A stretch of 64,000 nucleotides of DNA. It comes from Clostridium_AW sp040797845. GTDB taxonomy: Bacteria; Bacillota; Clostridia; Clostridiales; Clostridiaceae. The stretch is from contig JBFNFA010000006.1 of the NCBI GenBank assembly GCA_040797845.1, forward strand, positions 155,602 to 219,601, written 5' to 3'. Every line of letters starts with the position of its first letter. Position 1 is the stretch's first letter. The position numbers were made by a program, and so were the translations under genes. Under the pieces are notes generated by a model. It saw only the letters and a list, made by a program, of their open reading frames with translations. It was not told where the DNA came from and made no database searches. Shown in pieces: positions 50,069 to 58,826 of this stretch.

Positions 50069-50473
50069 ATGAAAGATATAATATTTGATAATTTTCAAAA
50101 TTCCGTTGACGAGTCCCTGTTAAGACATAAAAGCATTCTAGATATTATGACAAAACTTCAAGAATCAGATGCCAGAATAAATAGAGCAGTTGCCAAATCA
50201 GTTACCAACTGCGGATGTATTCACATAGAAGCGAAAAATCAATTATCTATAGAAGATAACGAAGATATCAACATAAATGAATTACCAAATATATTAGACA
50301 CACATACACGAGGGTTCTTATGTGAAAATTGTAGAGAAGTTATAGAAAGAGAAGTGGGTAATCACCTTTTCTATTTAACTTCCCTATGTAATACATTAGA
50401 TATCAACTTATACGATGTACTAATAAAAGAATACGATAGAATACATACCTTGGGAAAATATTCATTAAGATAA
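50069..50473 (+). CDS. Conserved clostridial protein, DUF1573-like
   Basis: A 134-residue protein I recognise only as a family found near radA/disA in Clostridium, usually annotated as DUF1573; no function is established. The N-terminal half is helical (FQNSVDESLLRHKSILDIMTKLQESDARINRA). A Cys set follows: NCGCIH near 48-51 and LCENCRE near 90-93, a possible metal site. The C-terminal NHLFYLTSLCNTLDINLYDVLIKEYDRI resembles the helix of MazG-type nucleotide pyrophosphohydrolases, but the catalytic ExxE set is not evident. It is one of only two plus-strand genes and converges on disA. Confidence 0.75.
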   Translation: MKDIIFDNFQNSVDESLLRHKSILDIMTKLQESDARINRAVAKSVTNCGCIHIEAKNQLSIEDNEDININELPNILDTHTRGFLCENCREVIEREVGNHLFYLTSLCNTLDINLYDVLIKEYDRIHTLGKYSLR

Positions 50474-50482
50474 GACTTACTT

Positions 50483-50527
50483 TATATAGAACAGGTAAAT
50501 GCAATGAGCATTTACTTGTTCTATATA
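50483..50527. terminator. Bidirectional terminator overlapping the disA stop
   Basis: A 20-bp stem (TATATAGAACAGGTAAATGC and its near-perfect complement, one wobble) with a 5-nt loop. It serves the plus-strand gene ending at 50473 and disA from the other side. The disA stop codon (50521-50523) lies within the stem. The T-tracts are poor, so stability must come from the stem. Confidence 0.8.
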
Positions 50528-51591
50528 TCCTTAGGTCTGTCTATCATTACCTGCTCACGTAATCTCCTTAATCCATTTTTGATGGCCTTTGCTCTTGCTT
50601 CTCCAATACCTTCTACATTATCTAGCTGCTCAAAAGTTGCTTCCATAACTGCTTTAAGCTCTTTAAAATGTCTTACTAAATTGTCTATTACATTGCTAGG
50701 TATTCTTGGTATCTTATTTAACATTCTATAGCCTCTTGGAGATATTAGAGTATCTACTAAAGGTACCCCAGTATATCCTAAATTTTTTGAAATAATATCT
50801 AAATTCAGTAAGTCTTCTGAAGATAGTCCCTGAATTTGCTTATACACTTCACCATAATCTAAATAAGTCTCGCAATAGTCTCTGATCAACAGAATTTCAT
50901 CTTGCTCTACAGATTTTACCAGCTCATTTAATTGCATAGAAATCAATCTTCCTTCATTACCAAGTTCACAGATATATCTTTCTATTTCTCCCACAATTCT
51001 CATAACCATCTCTGTTCTTTGTATAGCAGTCATTACATCAAATAAGCTAACAATGTCTTGAAACTCTAGTACATTTAAAGTGCTTACCACTCTATCTAAC
51101 ACCGCTACATATTTCTCTAAAGTTTGTAGTGCTTGATTAGCTTTTCCCAATATAATACTACTATCTCTTAATATGTATTTAATATTTCCTTTGTAAACAG
51201 ATATAATATTTCTTCTCTGAGATATAGCTATTACTATTGTCCCTGTTTGTTTTGCCATCCTATCTGCTGTTCTATGTCTTGTTCCTGTTTCAAAGGTTGG
51301 TATAGTATGATCAGGCATTAGTTGAGCATTGGCACACATTATTCTTTTCAAATCACTACTTATTACTATCGCCCCGTCCATTTTAGCTAATTCATATACA
51401 TATGAGGGGCTATATTCTGAGTCAATTATAAAACCACCATCTACTACGCTTAAAACTTGCTCATTATCACTTAATACTATAAGTCCACCTGTTTTAGCTC
51501 TTAGTATGTTTTCTAAACCTTCTCTTAATGTGGTTCCTGGAGCCATTATTTTTAGAATATTCATAAGTTCTTTATCTTTTTCTAATCTCAC
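50521..51591 (-). CDS. disA: Diadenylate cyclase DisA
   Basis: Makes c-di-AMP and scans DNA for damage at sporulation entry. The 356 residues have the N-terminal DAC domain with the DGA motif (KMDGAIVISSD, about 75) and GTRHRTADR, a helical spine, and a C-terminal helix-hairpin-helix DNA-binding domain (LDNVEGIGEARAKAIKNGL). The start is GTG. It follows radA by 16 nt, as usual, and RadA is known to modulate DisA. Confidence 0.97.
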   Translation of the reverse strand: MRLEKDKELMNILKIMAPGTTLREGLENILRAKTGGLIVLSDNEQVLSVVDGGFIIDSEYSPSYVYELAKMDGAIVISSDLKRIMCANAQLMPDHTIPTFETGTRHRTADRMAKQTGTIVIAISQRRNIISVYKGNIKYILRDSSIILGKANQALQTLEKYVAVLDRVVSTLNVLEFQDIVSLFDVMTAIQRTEMVMRIVGEIERYICELGNEGRLISMQLNELVKSVEQDEILLIRDYCETYLDYGEVYKQIQGLSSEDLLNLDIISKNLGYTGVPLVDTLISPRGYRMLNKIPRIPSNVIDNLVRHFKELKAVMEATFEQLDNVEGIGEARAKAIKNGLRRLREQVMIDRPKDI

Positions 51592-51607
51592 TTTTCCTCA
51601 CCTATAC

Positions 51608-52969
51608 TTAAAATACTTTATTTATAACTTCCTTTAATGTCGATACTCCCATAACACTTACGCCATCTGATGATATCTTATCTTTATTTCTTTGTGGAAC
51701 TATAAAATTTTTAAAACCCATCTTTTTACCTTCATTGACTATTTTTTCGCTGAAACTAACAGGTCTTACCTCACCTGTTAAACCTATTTCTCCTACCACA
51801 AGGAGCTTCTCTAATTTTGTTTCACAGCTTTTTATGCTAGATATAAGGGCTAGAGCAATGCCTAAATCTCCAAAAGTTCCTTCTATATTTAACCCTCCAA
51901 CTACATTAATGTATACATCATATTTGTAAAATGGTAATCTTAGCTTCTTCTCTAACACAGCTAAAATTAAGTTTAACCTTGGGTTATCAATCCCTACAGA
52001 AGTTCTTCTTGGCATGGCGGCCTTAGTTTCCGTAACAAGTGCTTGAACTTCAACTAAAATTGGTCTACTCCCTTCCATAACACCAATTACTATAGAACCC
52101 TCCTTATTAAAGTCGGTATCTTCTAAAAAAACTGCAGATGGATTTGCTACTTCTTCTAAACCTTTTTCTCTCATTTCAAAAACTCCTATTTCACTAGTAG
52201 TTCCAAAACGATTTTTTATTGTTCTTAATATCCTGAATTCTTCTGTTCTTTCACCCTCAAAATGTAAAACAGTATCAACCATATGTTCCAATACTTTTGG
52301 TCCTGCTAAGGCCCCTTGTTTTGTAACATGGGCTACAATGAAAAATGGTATACCTTTACTCTTTCCTATACGCATTATACTGTTTGAACCTTCTCTAACT
52401 TGAGATACACTTCCTGGTGCTGATGAAATAGACGGATGATATAATGTCTGAACAGAGTCAACTATTACAAATATTGGATTGAACTTATTTACATGATGTT
52501 CTATATTCTCAATATTAGTTTCAGAAAGTAAATAAAGATCTTTTGATAAAGCTTGTAATCGCTCACCTCTTATTTTTATTTGTTCTTCTGACTCTTCTCC
52601 TGATATGTATAAAACTTTTCCATATTTTTTTGATATATTATTAGCTACTTGTAATAGCAATGTAGATTTACCTATCCCTGGGTCACCGGAAATAAGTATT
52701 AAAGATCCTTTTACAATACCTCCACCCAAAACTCTATTGAGTTCTTTAATATCAGTATCTAATCTTTCATAATTAAGTGACTTAATTTCTAAAATACTTT
52801 GTGGCTCATTACTTATCTTTAAAATGGATGATGAACTTTTACTTGCCTTTGCCTCCCTAACCTCTTCTACCATACTATTCCATGTATCACAGTCTGGGCA
52901 TTTACCTGACCATTTTAAAGCCTCATATCCACATTCTTGACAAACATAGTAATTTTTAATCTTCCCCAT
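51608..52969 (-). CDS. radA: DNA repair protein RadA
   Basis: RecA-like branch-migration helicase. The 453 residues show the N-terminal C4 zinc finger (CQECGYEALKWSGKCPDC), Walker A GDPGIGKSTLL near 92, the RadA-specific KNRFGTTSEIGVFEM and a C-terminal Lon-protease-like domain (about 285-453). It is first in the radA-disA unit. Confidence 0.97.
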   Translation of the reverse strand: MGKIKNYYVCQECGYEALKWSGKCPDCDTWNSMVEEVREAKASKSSSSILKISNEPQSILEIKSLNYERLDTDIKELNRVLGGGIVKGSLILISGDPGIGKSTLLLQVANNISKKYGKVLYISGEESEEQIKIRGERLQALSKDLYLLSETNIENIEHHVNKFNPIFVIVDSVQTLYHPSISSAPGSVSQVREGSNSIMRIGKSKGIPFFIVAHVTKQGALAGPKVLEHMVDTVLHFEGERTEEFRILRTIKNRFGTTSEIGVFEMREKGLEEVANPSAVFLEDTDFNKEGSIVIGVMEGSRPILVEVQALVTETKAAMPRRTSVGIDNPRLNLILAVLEKKLRLPFYKYDVYINVVGGLNIEGTFGDLGIALALISSIKSCETKLEKLLVVGEIGLTGEVRPVSFSEKIVNEGKKMGFKNFIVPQRNKDKISSDGVSVMGVSTLKEVINKVF

Positions 52970-53002
52970 TTAATCAACTCCTCATTTACCCTGCAATTTA
53001 TT

Positions 53003-53033
53003 ATTATACAATATAATTGCAAAGTTTTGTCAA
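53003..53033 (-). promoter_or_regulatory. Possible promoter for radA-disA
   Basis: Minus-strand TTGACA (53028-53033) and TATAAT (53003-53008), but with a 19-nt spacer, wider than optimal. It lies between the nagB terminator and radA. Confidence 0.55.
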
Positions 53034-53040
53034 AAATAAA

Positions 53041-53072
53041 GGAGGAAGTTTAAAAAAATTAAACCTTCCTCC
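53041..53072 (-). terminator. Terminator after nagB
   Basis: Minus-strand GGAGGAAGGTTTAA pairs with TTAAACTTCCTCC (one bulge) and is followed by TTTATTTTT, 8 nt past the nagB stop. Confidence 0.88.
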
Positions 53073-53080
53073 CTGTATGC

Positions 53081-53815
53081 TTATTTGTTTAATAGAGATG
53101 CAGCTTCCTCATCTAATACTACTGTACAATTATTATGTATCTGGAGTATTGATGCAGGCAATTCAGTAGTTATTTTGCCACTGAATAATTTTGCAACTAT
53201 ATCGGCCTTATTCTTTCCTGAAATTAAAAGTATTATTCTTTTTGATTTCATAATACTTCCTATTCCCATAGTTATCGCTTGATTAGGCATTTCCTCCCTA
53301 CTAGAAAAAAATCTTAAATTAGAAGATATAGTTTCATCAGTTAAATCTTCAATATGAGTATCCATATATAAATGTTTATTAGGCTCATTAAATCCTATAT
53401 GACCATTAACACCTATGCCTAATACTTGGATATCTATTCCGCCTTTTTCCTCCATAAGCTCTTCATATTTTCTGCATTCAACGTCAACATCTTGGGCCAC
53501 TCCATTGGGTACAAAGGTGTTATTTTTATCTATATTTATATGATTAAATAAATTATCATTCATAAAATATCTATAACTTTGATTATGACTTCCGTCAAGC
53601 CCCTTATATTCATCTAAATTAAAAGTAGTAATCTTTGAAAAATCTATTTCTCCTTCTTTGTGTAGTTTTACTAACTCTTTATACAATCCAATTGGCGTAC
53701 TGCCAGTAGCTAGTCCTAATACACAATTTGGTTTTTCATCTATTAATCTTTTTATTTCTAATGCTGCAAATTTACTTAGTTCATCGTAATTTTTCTTTAT
53801 TTCAATATTCACCAT
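53081..53815 (-). CDS. nagB: Glucosamine-6-phosphate deaminase
   Basis: Converts glucosamine-6-P to fructose-6-P and ammonia. The 244 residues carry GLATGSTPIGLYKELV, the NLDEYKGL motif with catalytic Asp near 71 and GIGVNGHIGFNEP with the catalytic His near 141. No nagA is adjacent, so it is a solitary unit between heat-shock and radA-disA operons. Confidence 0.97.
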   Translation of the reverse strand: MVNIEIKKNYDELSKFAALEIKRLIDEKPNCVLGLATGSTPIGLYKELVKLHKEGEIDFSKITTFNLDEYKGLDGSHNQSYRYFMNDNLFNHINIDKNNTFVPNGVAQDVDVECRKYEELMEEKGGIDIQVLGIGVNGHIGFNEPNKHLYMDTHIEDLTDETISSNLRFFSSREEMPNQAITMGIGSIMKSKRIILLISGKNKADIVAKLFSGKITTELPASILQIHNNCTVVLDEEAASLLNK

Positions 53816-53952
53816 CTATCCCTCCGCATTAATTAGTTATCAACTATTTTACTTTAGTAATTAAAATTTCTACACAATATAATAAAATCCTTTTTTAATT
53901 ATACTAATATTTATACCTATTATTAAATTCAACAAAATACGAAAAAATTTAT

Positions 53953-53987
53953 AAAAAGGGCAGATATCTCTTATATCTACCCTTTTT
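53953..53987 (-). terminator. Terminator after clpC
   Basis: Minus-strand AAAAAGGGTAGATAT/ATATCTGCCCTTTTT with a 5-nt loop and T-run, starting 3 nt past the clpC stop; near-symmetrical, so it could act both ways. Confidence 0.9.
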
Positions 53988-53990
53988 CGT

Positions 53991-56423
53991 CTAATTTTTA
54001 TTAAATATTAATTTATTATCTTCAGCGCTTACTAATATCTGTTCTCCTCTATTAATATTTCCTCTTAATATTTCCTCTGACAATTTATCTTCTACAGTTT
54101 TTGTAATAGCTCTTCTTAAAGGTCTAGCGCCGAATACAGGATCAAAGCCTTCTTTAGCTAATAATTTTTCTGCTTTGTCATCAAAGCTTATATCTATATC
54201 TTGTTCTTTAAGTCTTTCTTTTACTGATCTTAACATTAATCTAACAATTTCTTGTAAATGCTTCTCCTCTAACTGATGAAATACTATTATATCATCTATT
54301 CTATTTAAGAATTCAGGTCTAAAGGAACGTTTTAGTTCTTCCATAATATTATCTTTCATGCTCTCATACTGACTTTCGCTTTCGTTGGTACTAGTTGAAA
54401 ATCCTAATGTCCTCTGTTTTTTAATTGTGGATGCACCTACATTTGATGTCATTATTATTATGGTATTTTTAAAGTTGACGGTTTTACCTTTTCCATCTGT
54501 TAGCCTACCATCTTCTAATATCTGCAATAATACATTAAATACATCCGGATGAGCCTTTTCTATTTCATCAAATAACACAACAGAATATGGATTTCTTCTT
54601 ACCTTTTCAGTTAATTGGCCACCTTCATCATATCCTACATATCCTGGAGGAGATCCTATTAATCTAGATACGGTATGCTTTTCCATGTATTCTGACATAT
54701 CTATCCTTACCATGCTAGATTCGTCTCCAAACATAGCCTCCGCCAATGCTTTAGATAACTCAGTTTTTCCAACACCTGTAGGTCCTAAGAAAATAAATGA
54801 TCCTATAGGCCTATTGGGGTCCTTTAGACCAACTCTTGCCCTTCTAACAGCTCTCGCTACTGACTTTACTGCTTCCTCTTGACCAATTACTCTATTATGC
54901 AGAATTTCTTCAAGTTTTAAAAGTTTTGCAGATTCTTTTTCAGTAAGCTTTTCCACAGGAATATTGGTCCACTTAGAAACTACTGAGGCTATTTGTTCCT
55001 CGGATACAGTGTATGTGCTAACTTGTTTTTGTGTTTTCCAATCGGATTTTAAATTTTCTAATTTACTTTTTAACTCTTTTTCATTATCTCTTAATTTCGC
55101 TGCCTTTTCAAAGTTTTGAACTCTTATAGCATCTTCTTTCTCTTTAGTTACTTTTTCTAATTCTTCTTCTAATTGCTTCATATCAGGTGGAGCGATCATA
55201 TTCTCTATTCTCACTCTTGATGCACCTTCATCTATTAAATCTATTGCTTTATCTGGCAAATATCTGTCGGTTATATATCTATCTGATAAATTTACAGCCG
55301 CTTCTATGGCATCATCAGTTATTTTAACTCTATGATGTGCTTCATATTTGTCCCTAACCCCTTTAAGGATTAGTATTGTTTCCTCTTTTGTTGGTTCTCC
55401 TACTGTTATAGGTTGAAATCTTCTTTCTAGTGCTGCATCTTTTTCAATATATTTTCTATATTCATCTATAGTTGTTGCACCAATACATTGTATTTCTCCT
55501 CTTGCCAAAGCTGGCTTTAATATGTTAGATGCATCAATAGCTCCTTCTGCAGCGCCTGCTCCTATTATTGTATGAATTTCATCTATGAATAATATTACAT
55601 TTCCAACCTTCCTTATTTCTTCCATTACCTTTTTTAATCTATCTTCAAATTCACCTCTATATTTCGCCCCTGCGATCATTGATGATAGATCCAAAGTAAC
55701 TACTCTCTTGTCTCTTAATATCTCTGGTATATTTGCCTCAACAATTTTTTGAGCTAACCCTTCAGCAATAGCAGTTTTACCTACTCCAGGATCTCCAATT
55801 AAACAAGGATTATTTTTAGTTCTTCTGCAAAGAATTTCTAGAACTCTTTGAGTCTCCTTTTCCCTTCCTATGACTGGATCTAACTTACCTTCCTTTGCCA
55901 TTTCGGTTAAATCTCTTCCAAATTGATTCAAAGTTGGGGTGTCGCTATTATTTATTTTGCTATTTATAGATTCACCTATTTTTTGTTCTCCTGCTAAATT
56001 TTCTAACAAACTCTTTCTTAGCTTTGTAAAATCTATTCCTAAATTGTTTAATATTGTGTAAGCCACACCTTCTGATTCTTTTATTAAAGCAAGTAAGATA
56101 TGCTCAGGACTAATAAAATTATGGCTTAAATTTCTAGCTTCTAATAAACTTAACTCCAAAAGCCTCTTTGTTCTTGGAGTCAATGGAATTTCGTTTTTGT
56201 ATATGCTAAGATCTCCCTTGCCTTCATATTCCTCAATTAAATTTTTAACATCTTCTAATGTAATTCCTACGTCATTAAGCAAATTTTTTGCTAATCCTTC
56301 TTCTTTTAATATACCAAGTAATATATGCTCAGTTCCCACATAGCCATGCTTTAGCTCCTGTGCTTCCTGTTGTGCATACATTAATACTTTTTGTGACCTC
56401 TCTGTAAACCTTCCGTATATCAT
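53991..56423 (-). CDS. clpC: AAA+ unfoldase ClpC
   Basis: Hsp100 unfoldase feeding ClpP. The 810 residues have the double-repeat N-domain (about 1-140), D1 with Walker A GDPGVGKTA, a coiled-coil middle domain with a UVR-like stretch (FEKAAKLRDNEKEL near 425) that docks adaptors such as McsB, and D2 with GPTGVGKTE. Last gene of the ctsR-mcsA-mcsB-clpC operon. Confidence 0.97.
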   Translation of the reverse strand: MIYGRFTERSQKVLMYAQQEAQELKHGYVGTEHILLGILKEEGLAKNLLNDVGITLEDVKNLIEEYEGKGDLSIYKNEIPLTPRTKRLLELSLLEARNLSHNFISPEHILLALIKESEGVAYTILNNLGIDFTKLRKSLLENLAGEQKIGESINSKINNSDTPTLNQFGRDLTEMAKEGKLDPVIGREKETQRVLEILCRRTKNNPCLIGDPGVGKTAIAEGLAQKIVEANIPEILRDKRVVTLDLSSMIAGAKYRGEFEDRLKKVMEEIRKVGNVILFIDEIHTIIGAGAAEGAIDASNILKPALARGEIQCIGATTIDEYRKYIEKDAALERRFQPITVGEPTKEETILILKGVRDKYEAHHRVKITDDAIEAAVNLSDRYITDRYLPDKAIDLIDEGASRVRIENMIAPPDMKQLEEELEKVTKEKEDAIRVQNFEKAAKLRDNEKELKSKLENLKSDWKTQKQVSTYTVSEEQIASVVSKWTNIPVEKLTEKESAKLLKLEEILHNRVIGQEEAVKSVARAVRRARVGLKDPNRPIGSFIFLGPTGVGKTELSKALAEAMFGDESSMVRIDMSEYMEKHTVSRLIGSPPGYVGYDEGGQLTEKVRRNPYSVVLFDEIEKAHPDVFNVLLQILEDGRLTDGKGKTVNFKNTIIIMTSNVGASTIKKQRTLGFSTSTNESESQYESMKDNIMEELKRSFRPEFLNRIDDIIVFHQLEEKHLQEIVRLMLRSVKERLKEQDIDISFDDKAEKLLAKEGFDPVFGARPLRRAITKTVEDKLSEEILRGNINRGEQILVSAEDNKLIFNKN

Positions 56424-56439
56424 TACGATTCACCACCCT

Positions 56440-57474
56440 TTATATTGATTGTTTATTTAAACTTTTTCTTAGCAATTCAGCTCTATATATATTACTTTCT
56501 CTATCTGAAAGTTCCCTATTATAAATTTTTTGCAACATAGCACCTTGAATATTTACCATCAACTCATTCAAAATATTTTTATCAATATCATTTATTATCC
56601 CCATCTCAACTCCAAACCTTACATTAGATAATAAACTTAAACATTCTGCTGAGTCCATTATAAATGAAGATTTTAATATGCCGTATGCTCTATATATTCT
56701 ATCTTTTAACTCATATTCATAAGTCTTTATAAACTTATCTCTAGCTAAATTTTCTTGATTAATTATATGATTTACTACTCCCTTTAAATTATCTAGTATC
56801 TCTTTTTCACTTACCCCTAGAGTTATTTGGTTAGATATTTGATATATATTGCCTCTGGACTTTGACCCCTCACCATATAAACCCCTAATTGTCATACCTA
56901 CTTGAGTAAGTGCATTGAATACTCCCGTCATCTCATTGCTCATAGATAATGCAGGTAGATGAATCATAACTGAAGCTCTAAGTCCAGTTCCCATATTAGT
57001 AGGACAAGCTGTCATATATCCTAGCTGTTCACTATATGCATAATCTAATTTTTCCTCTAGTAAATCATCTATCTTGTTTGCTACATCATAGGCCTCCTCT
57101 AAATTTAATCCTGATGTTATGCATTGTATCCTTAAATGATCTTCTTCATTAATCATAATACTTACTGTTTCATCTTTATTGATTATAAAAGCTGCATTCA
57201 TATAATTTGATAATAGCTTACTGCTTATAAGATGCTTATCTAGATAAATATCATTATTTATGGGATCAGATTGCCAAAGATAATATGTGCTGTAATCCTG
57301 TGTAGTGTTGCTGGATGAATAAAAAGCTTCTTCTATAGTATTTACTAGCTCTCTTCCCTCTTCTTCCTTTAATTTATGGGGAAAAAATATATTTTTTATA
57401 TTTCTTGCTAATCTTATCCTACTACTTATTACTATTTCTTTTTTATCCTCCGGAGAAATTAACCAGTTTTTCAC
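56440..57474 (-). CDS. mcsB: Protein-arginine kinase McsB
   Basis: Phosphagen-kinase-like enzyme that phosphorylates arginines, marking proteins for ClpCP and inactivating CtsR. The 344 residues include the N-terminal SSRIRLARNIKNIFFP and the substrate/ATP region LGYMTACPTNMGTGLRASVMIHLPAL. The C-terminal segment where B. subtilis-type McsB has the RDxxRA phospho-Arg sensor reads RESNIYRAELLR here, keeping only part of that motif. The protein is about 20 residues shorter than Bacillus McsB. GTG start after GAGGAGG. Confidence 0.93.
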   Translation of the reverse strand: MKNWLISPEDKKEIVISSRIRLARNIKNIFFPHKLKEEEGRELVNTIEEAFYSSSNTTQDYSTYYLWQSDPINNDIYLDKHLISSKLLSNYMNAAFIINKDETVSIMINEEDHLRIQCITSGLNLEEAYDVANKIDDLLEEKLDYAYSEQLGYMTACPTNMGTGLRASVMIHLPALSMSNEMTGVFNALTQVGMTIRGLYGEGSKSRGNIYQISNQITLGVSEKEILDNLKGVVNHIINQENLARDKFIKTYEYELKDRIYRAYGILKSSFIMDSAECLSLLSNVRFGVEMGIINDIDKNILNELMVNIQGAMLQKIYNRELSDRESNIYRAELLRKSLNKQSI

Positions 57475-57477
57475 ACT

Positions 57478-58005
57478 TTATACCTCCTCTCCCTTTTCCT
57501 TTCCCAATCCTTTTATTATATCCCTTAATTCAGCGGCTTTCTCATATTCTTCTTTCTCTATGGCATTCTTTAATTCTTCTTTTAAAGTATTAATTTTTCT
57601 TACTTCTATAATAGATTTACCAGCTCTTTTAGGAATTTTACCCACATGCTCTACATTCCCTTGAACTCTTTTTATTACTGGCATCAATGTATTATCTAAA
57701 TTAGTGTAGCATTCACTACATCCAACTAAACCTTTATTTTTAAATTCACCATAATTAGTGCCACAATTATTGCACGTAATTGAAATATTATCTTCTTGCT
57801 TCAATGGTTGATTTATATAATCCATTATTCCACTTAATATATTTTGAAAGGTAAAAGGTGAAGAAAAATCTATATCCACAGGTAGATCAAATCCACCCAT
57901 TTCTTCTGCACACTTTTCACACAAATTGAGTTGACTTTTAACATTATTAACAATCTGAGTTAAATGAACATTGGCATCATTCTTTTTACATCTTTCACAT
58001 AACAT
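57478..58005 (-). CDS. mcsA: McsB activator McsA (UVR/zinc-finger protein)
   Basis: Activates McsB and modulates CtsR. The 175 residues start MLCERCKKNDANVHL and hold two zinc-finger pairs (CERC/CEKC near 3-32 and CNNC/CSEC near 75-100), then a C-terminal UVR motif (EKEEYEKAAELRDIIKGL). The ATG follows AGGAGG; a longer in-frame reading lacks a ribosome site. Confidence 0.95.
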   Translation of the reverse strand: MLCERCKKNDANVHLTQIVNNVKSQLNLCEKCAEEMGGFDLPVDIDFSSPFTFQNILSGIMDYINQPLKQEDNISITCNNCGTNYGEFKNKGLVGCSECYTNLDNTLMPVIKRVQGNVEHVGKIPKRAGKSIIEVRKINTLKEELKNAIEKEEYEKAAELRDIIKGLGKEKGEEV

Positions 58006-58071
58006 AACAACACCTCCTGTTAGCGGATTATAATTAATTCTATTTAATACAATTATACCATATAAATACAA

Positions 58072-58530
58072 TTATAATAAAAGTACAATAATCATGTTCT
58101 TTAATATGTCTGCTCTTACTTTATTCTTCATTTCTCCACAGAAATAAAGAGTTCTATCATTTATAGCTACCTTAATAAGATGCCCTTCTTTTTCTAATAT
58201 TATATTTCTTTCTACAAGACTATCTATTATTTGTAACGCACTATGGAATGTTATACTATCTCCTATTTTATGATTTATACTATTTACTAAGTATTCATTT
58301 CCATCTATGTCTATATATTTAATTACTATGTATCCCCCTCCCCCTCGCTTACTTTCTACATAATAACCCTTATCTGTAGTAAAACGGGTAGTTAATACAT
58401 AGTTAATTTGAGATGGAGCACAACTAAAATAATTAGCTAACTCATTCCTTTGAATCTGTAATTCTCTTTCTTCTGCACTATCTAACATATTTTTTATAAA
58501 TTCTTCAATTATATCTGATAATCTCGCCAT
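58072..58530 (-). CDS. ctsR: Heat-shock repressor CtsR
   Basis: Winged-helix repressor of class III heat-shock genes. The 152 residues start MARLSDIIEEFIKNML and include QRNELANYFSCAPSQINYVLTTRFT (DNA-binding helix-turn-helix) and the glycine-rich wing RGGGGYI, which senses temperature. The ATG with GAGGTG upstream is used. First gene of the operon, with a CtsR box at its promoter. Confidence 0.96.
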   Translation of the reverse strand: MARLSDIIEEFIKNMLDSAEERELQIQRNELANYFSCAPSQINYVLTTRFTTDKGYYVESKRGGGGYIVIKYIDIDGNEYLVNSINHKIGDSITFHSALQIIDSLVERNIILEKEGHLIKVAINDRTLYFCGEMKNKVRADILKNMIIVLLL

Positions 58531-58546
58531 AATACACCTCATTGAC

Positions 58547-58563
58547 TTTGACTTTCTTTGACC
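58547..58563 (-). promoter_or_regulatory. CtsR operator
   Basis: Minus-strand GGTCAAA-GAA-AGTCAAA is a direct heptad repeat with 3-nt spacing, the CtsR consensus. It starts about 10 nt past the -10 box and ends 16 nt before the ctsR ATG, where binding would block initiation. Confidence 0.92.
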
Positions 58564-58571
58564 TTAATTCA

Positions 58572-58600
58572 ATATTAATATTTTTCTTATAATGACTCAA
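58572..58600 (-). promoter_or_regulatory. Promoter for ctsR-mcsA-mcsB-clpC
   Basis: Minus-strand TTGAGT (58595-58600), 17 nt, TAATAT (58572-58577), followed by the CtsR box. Confidence 0.7.
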
Positions 58601-58699
58601 CTTCTAAATTGCTAGTATTTATCATTATTTTTGCCTTTATCTTAAATTAAATACACTTAGCTTCCTGTATCTGACTATTTCTATGTTTTATACAATTAC

Positions 58700-58741
58700 A
58701 AAAAAGATATTATAACTTTAATAAGTTACAATATCTTTTTT
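58700..58741. terminator. Bidirectional terminator upstream of the ctsR operon
   Basis: AAAAAAGATATT-A-TAACTT / AAGTTA-C-AATATCTTTTTT with a 4-nt loop: an 18-bp stem with one internal mismatch and T-tracts on both strands. It lies 86 nt past the histidine-phosphatase stop and insulates the ctsR promoter. Confidence 0.85.
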
Positions 58742-58826
58742 ATAAACTATTCATAATCTGCTATAAATTCCTTAATAAAGCTTACTTCTATTAATTTACT
58801 ATGATGATTTTACAACTTAAACCCTT

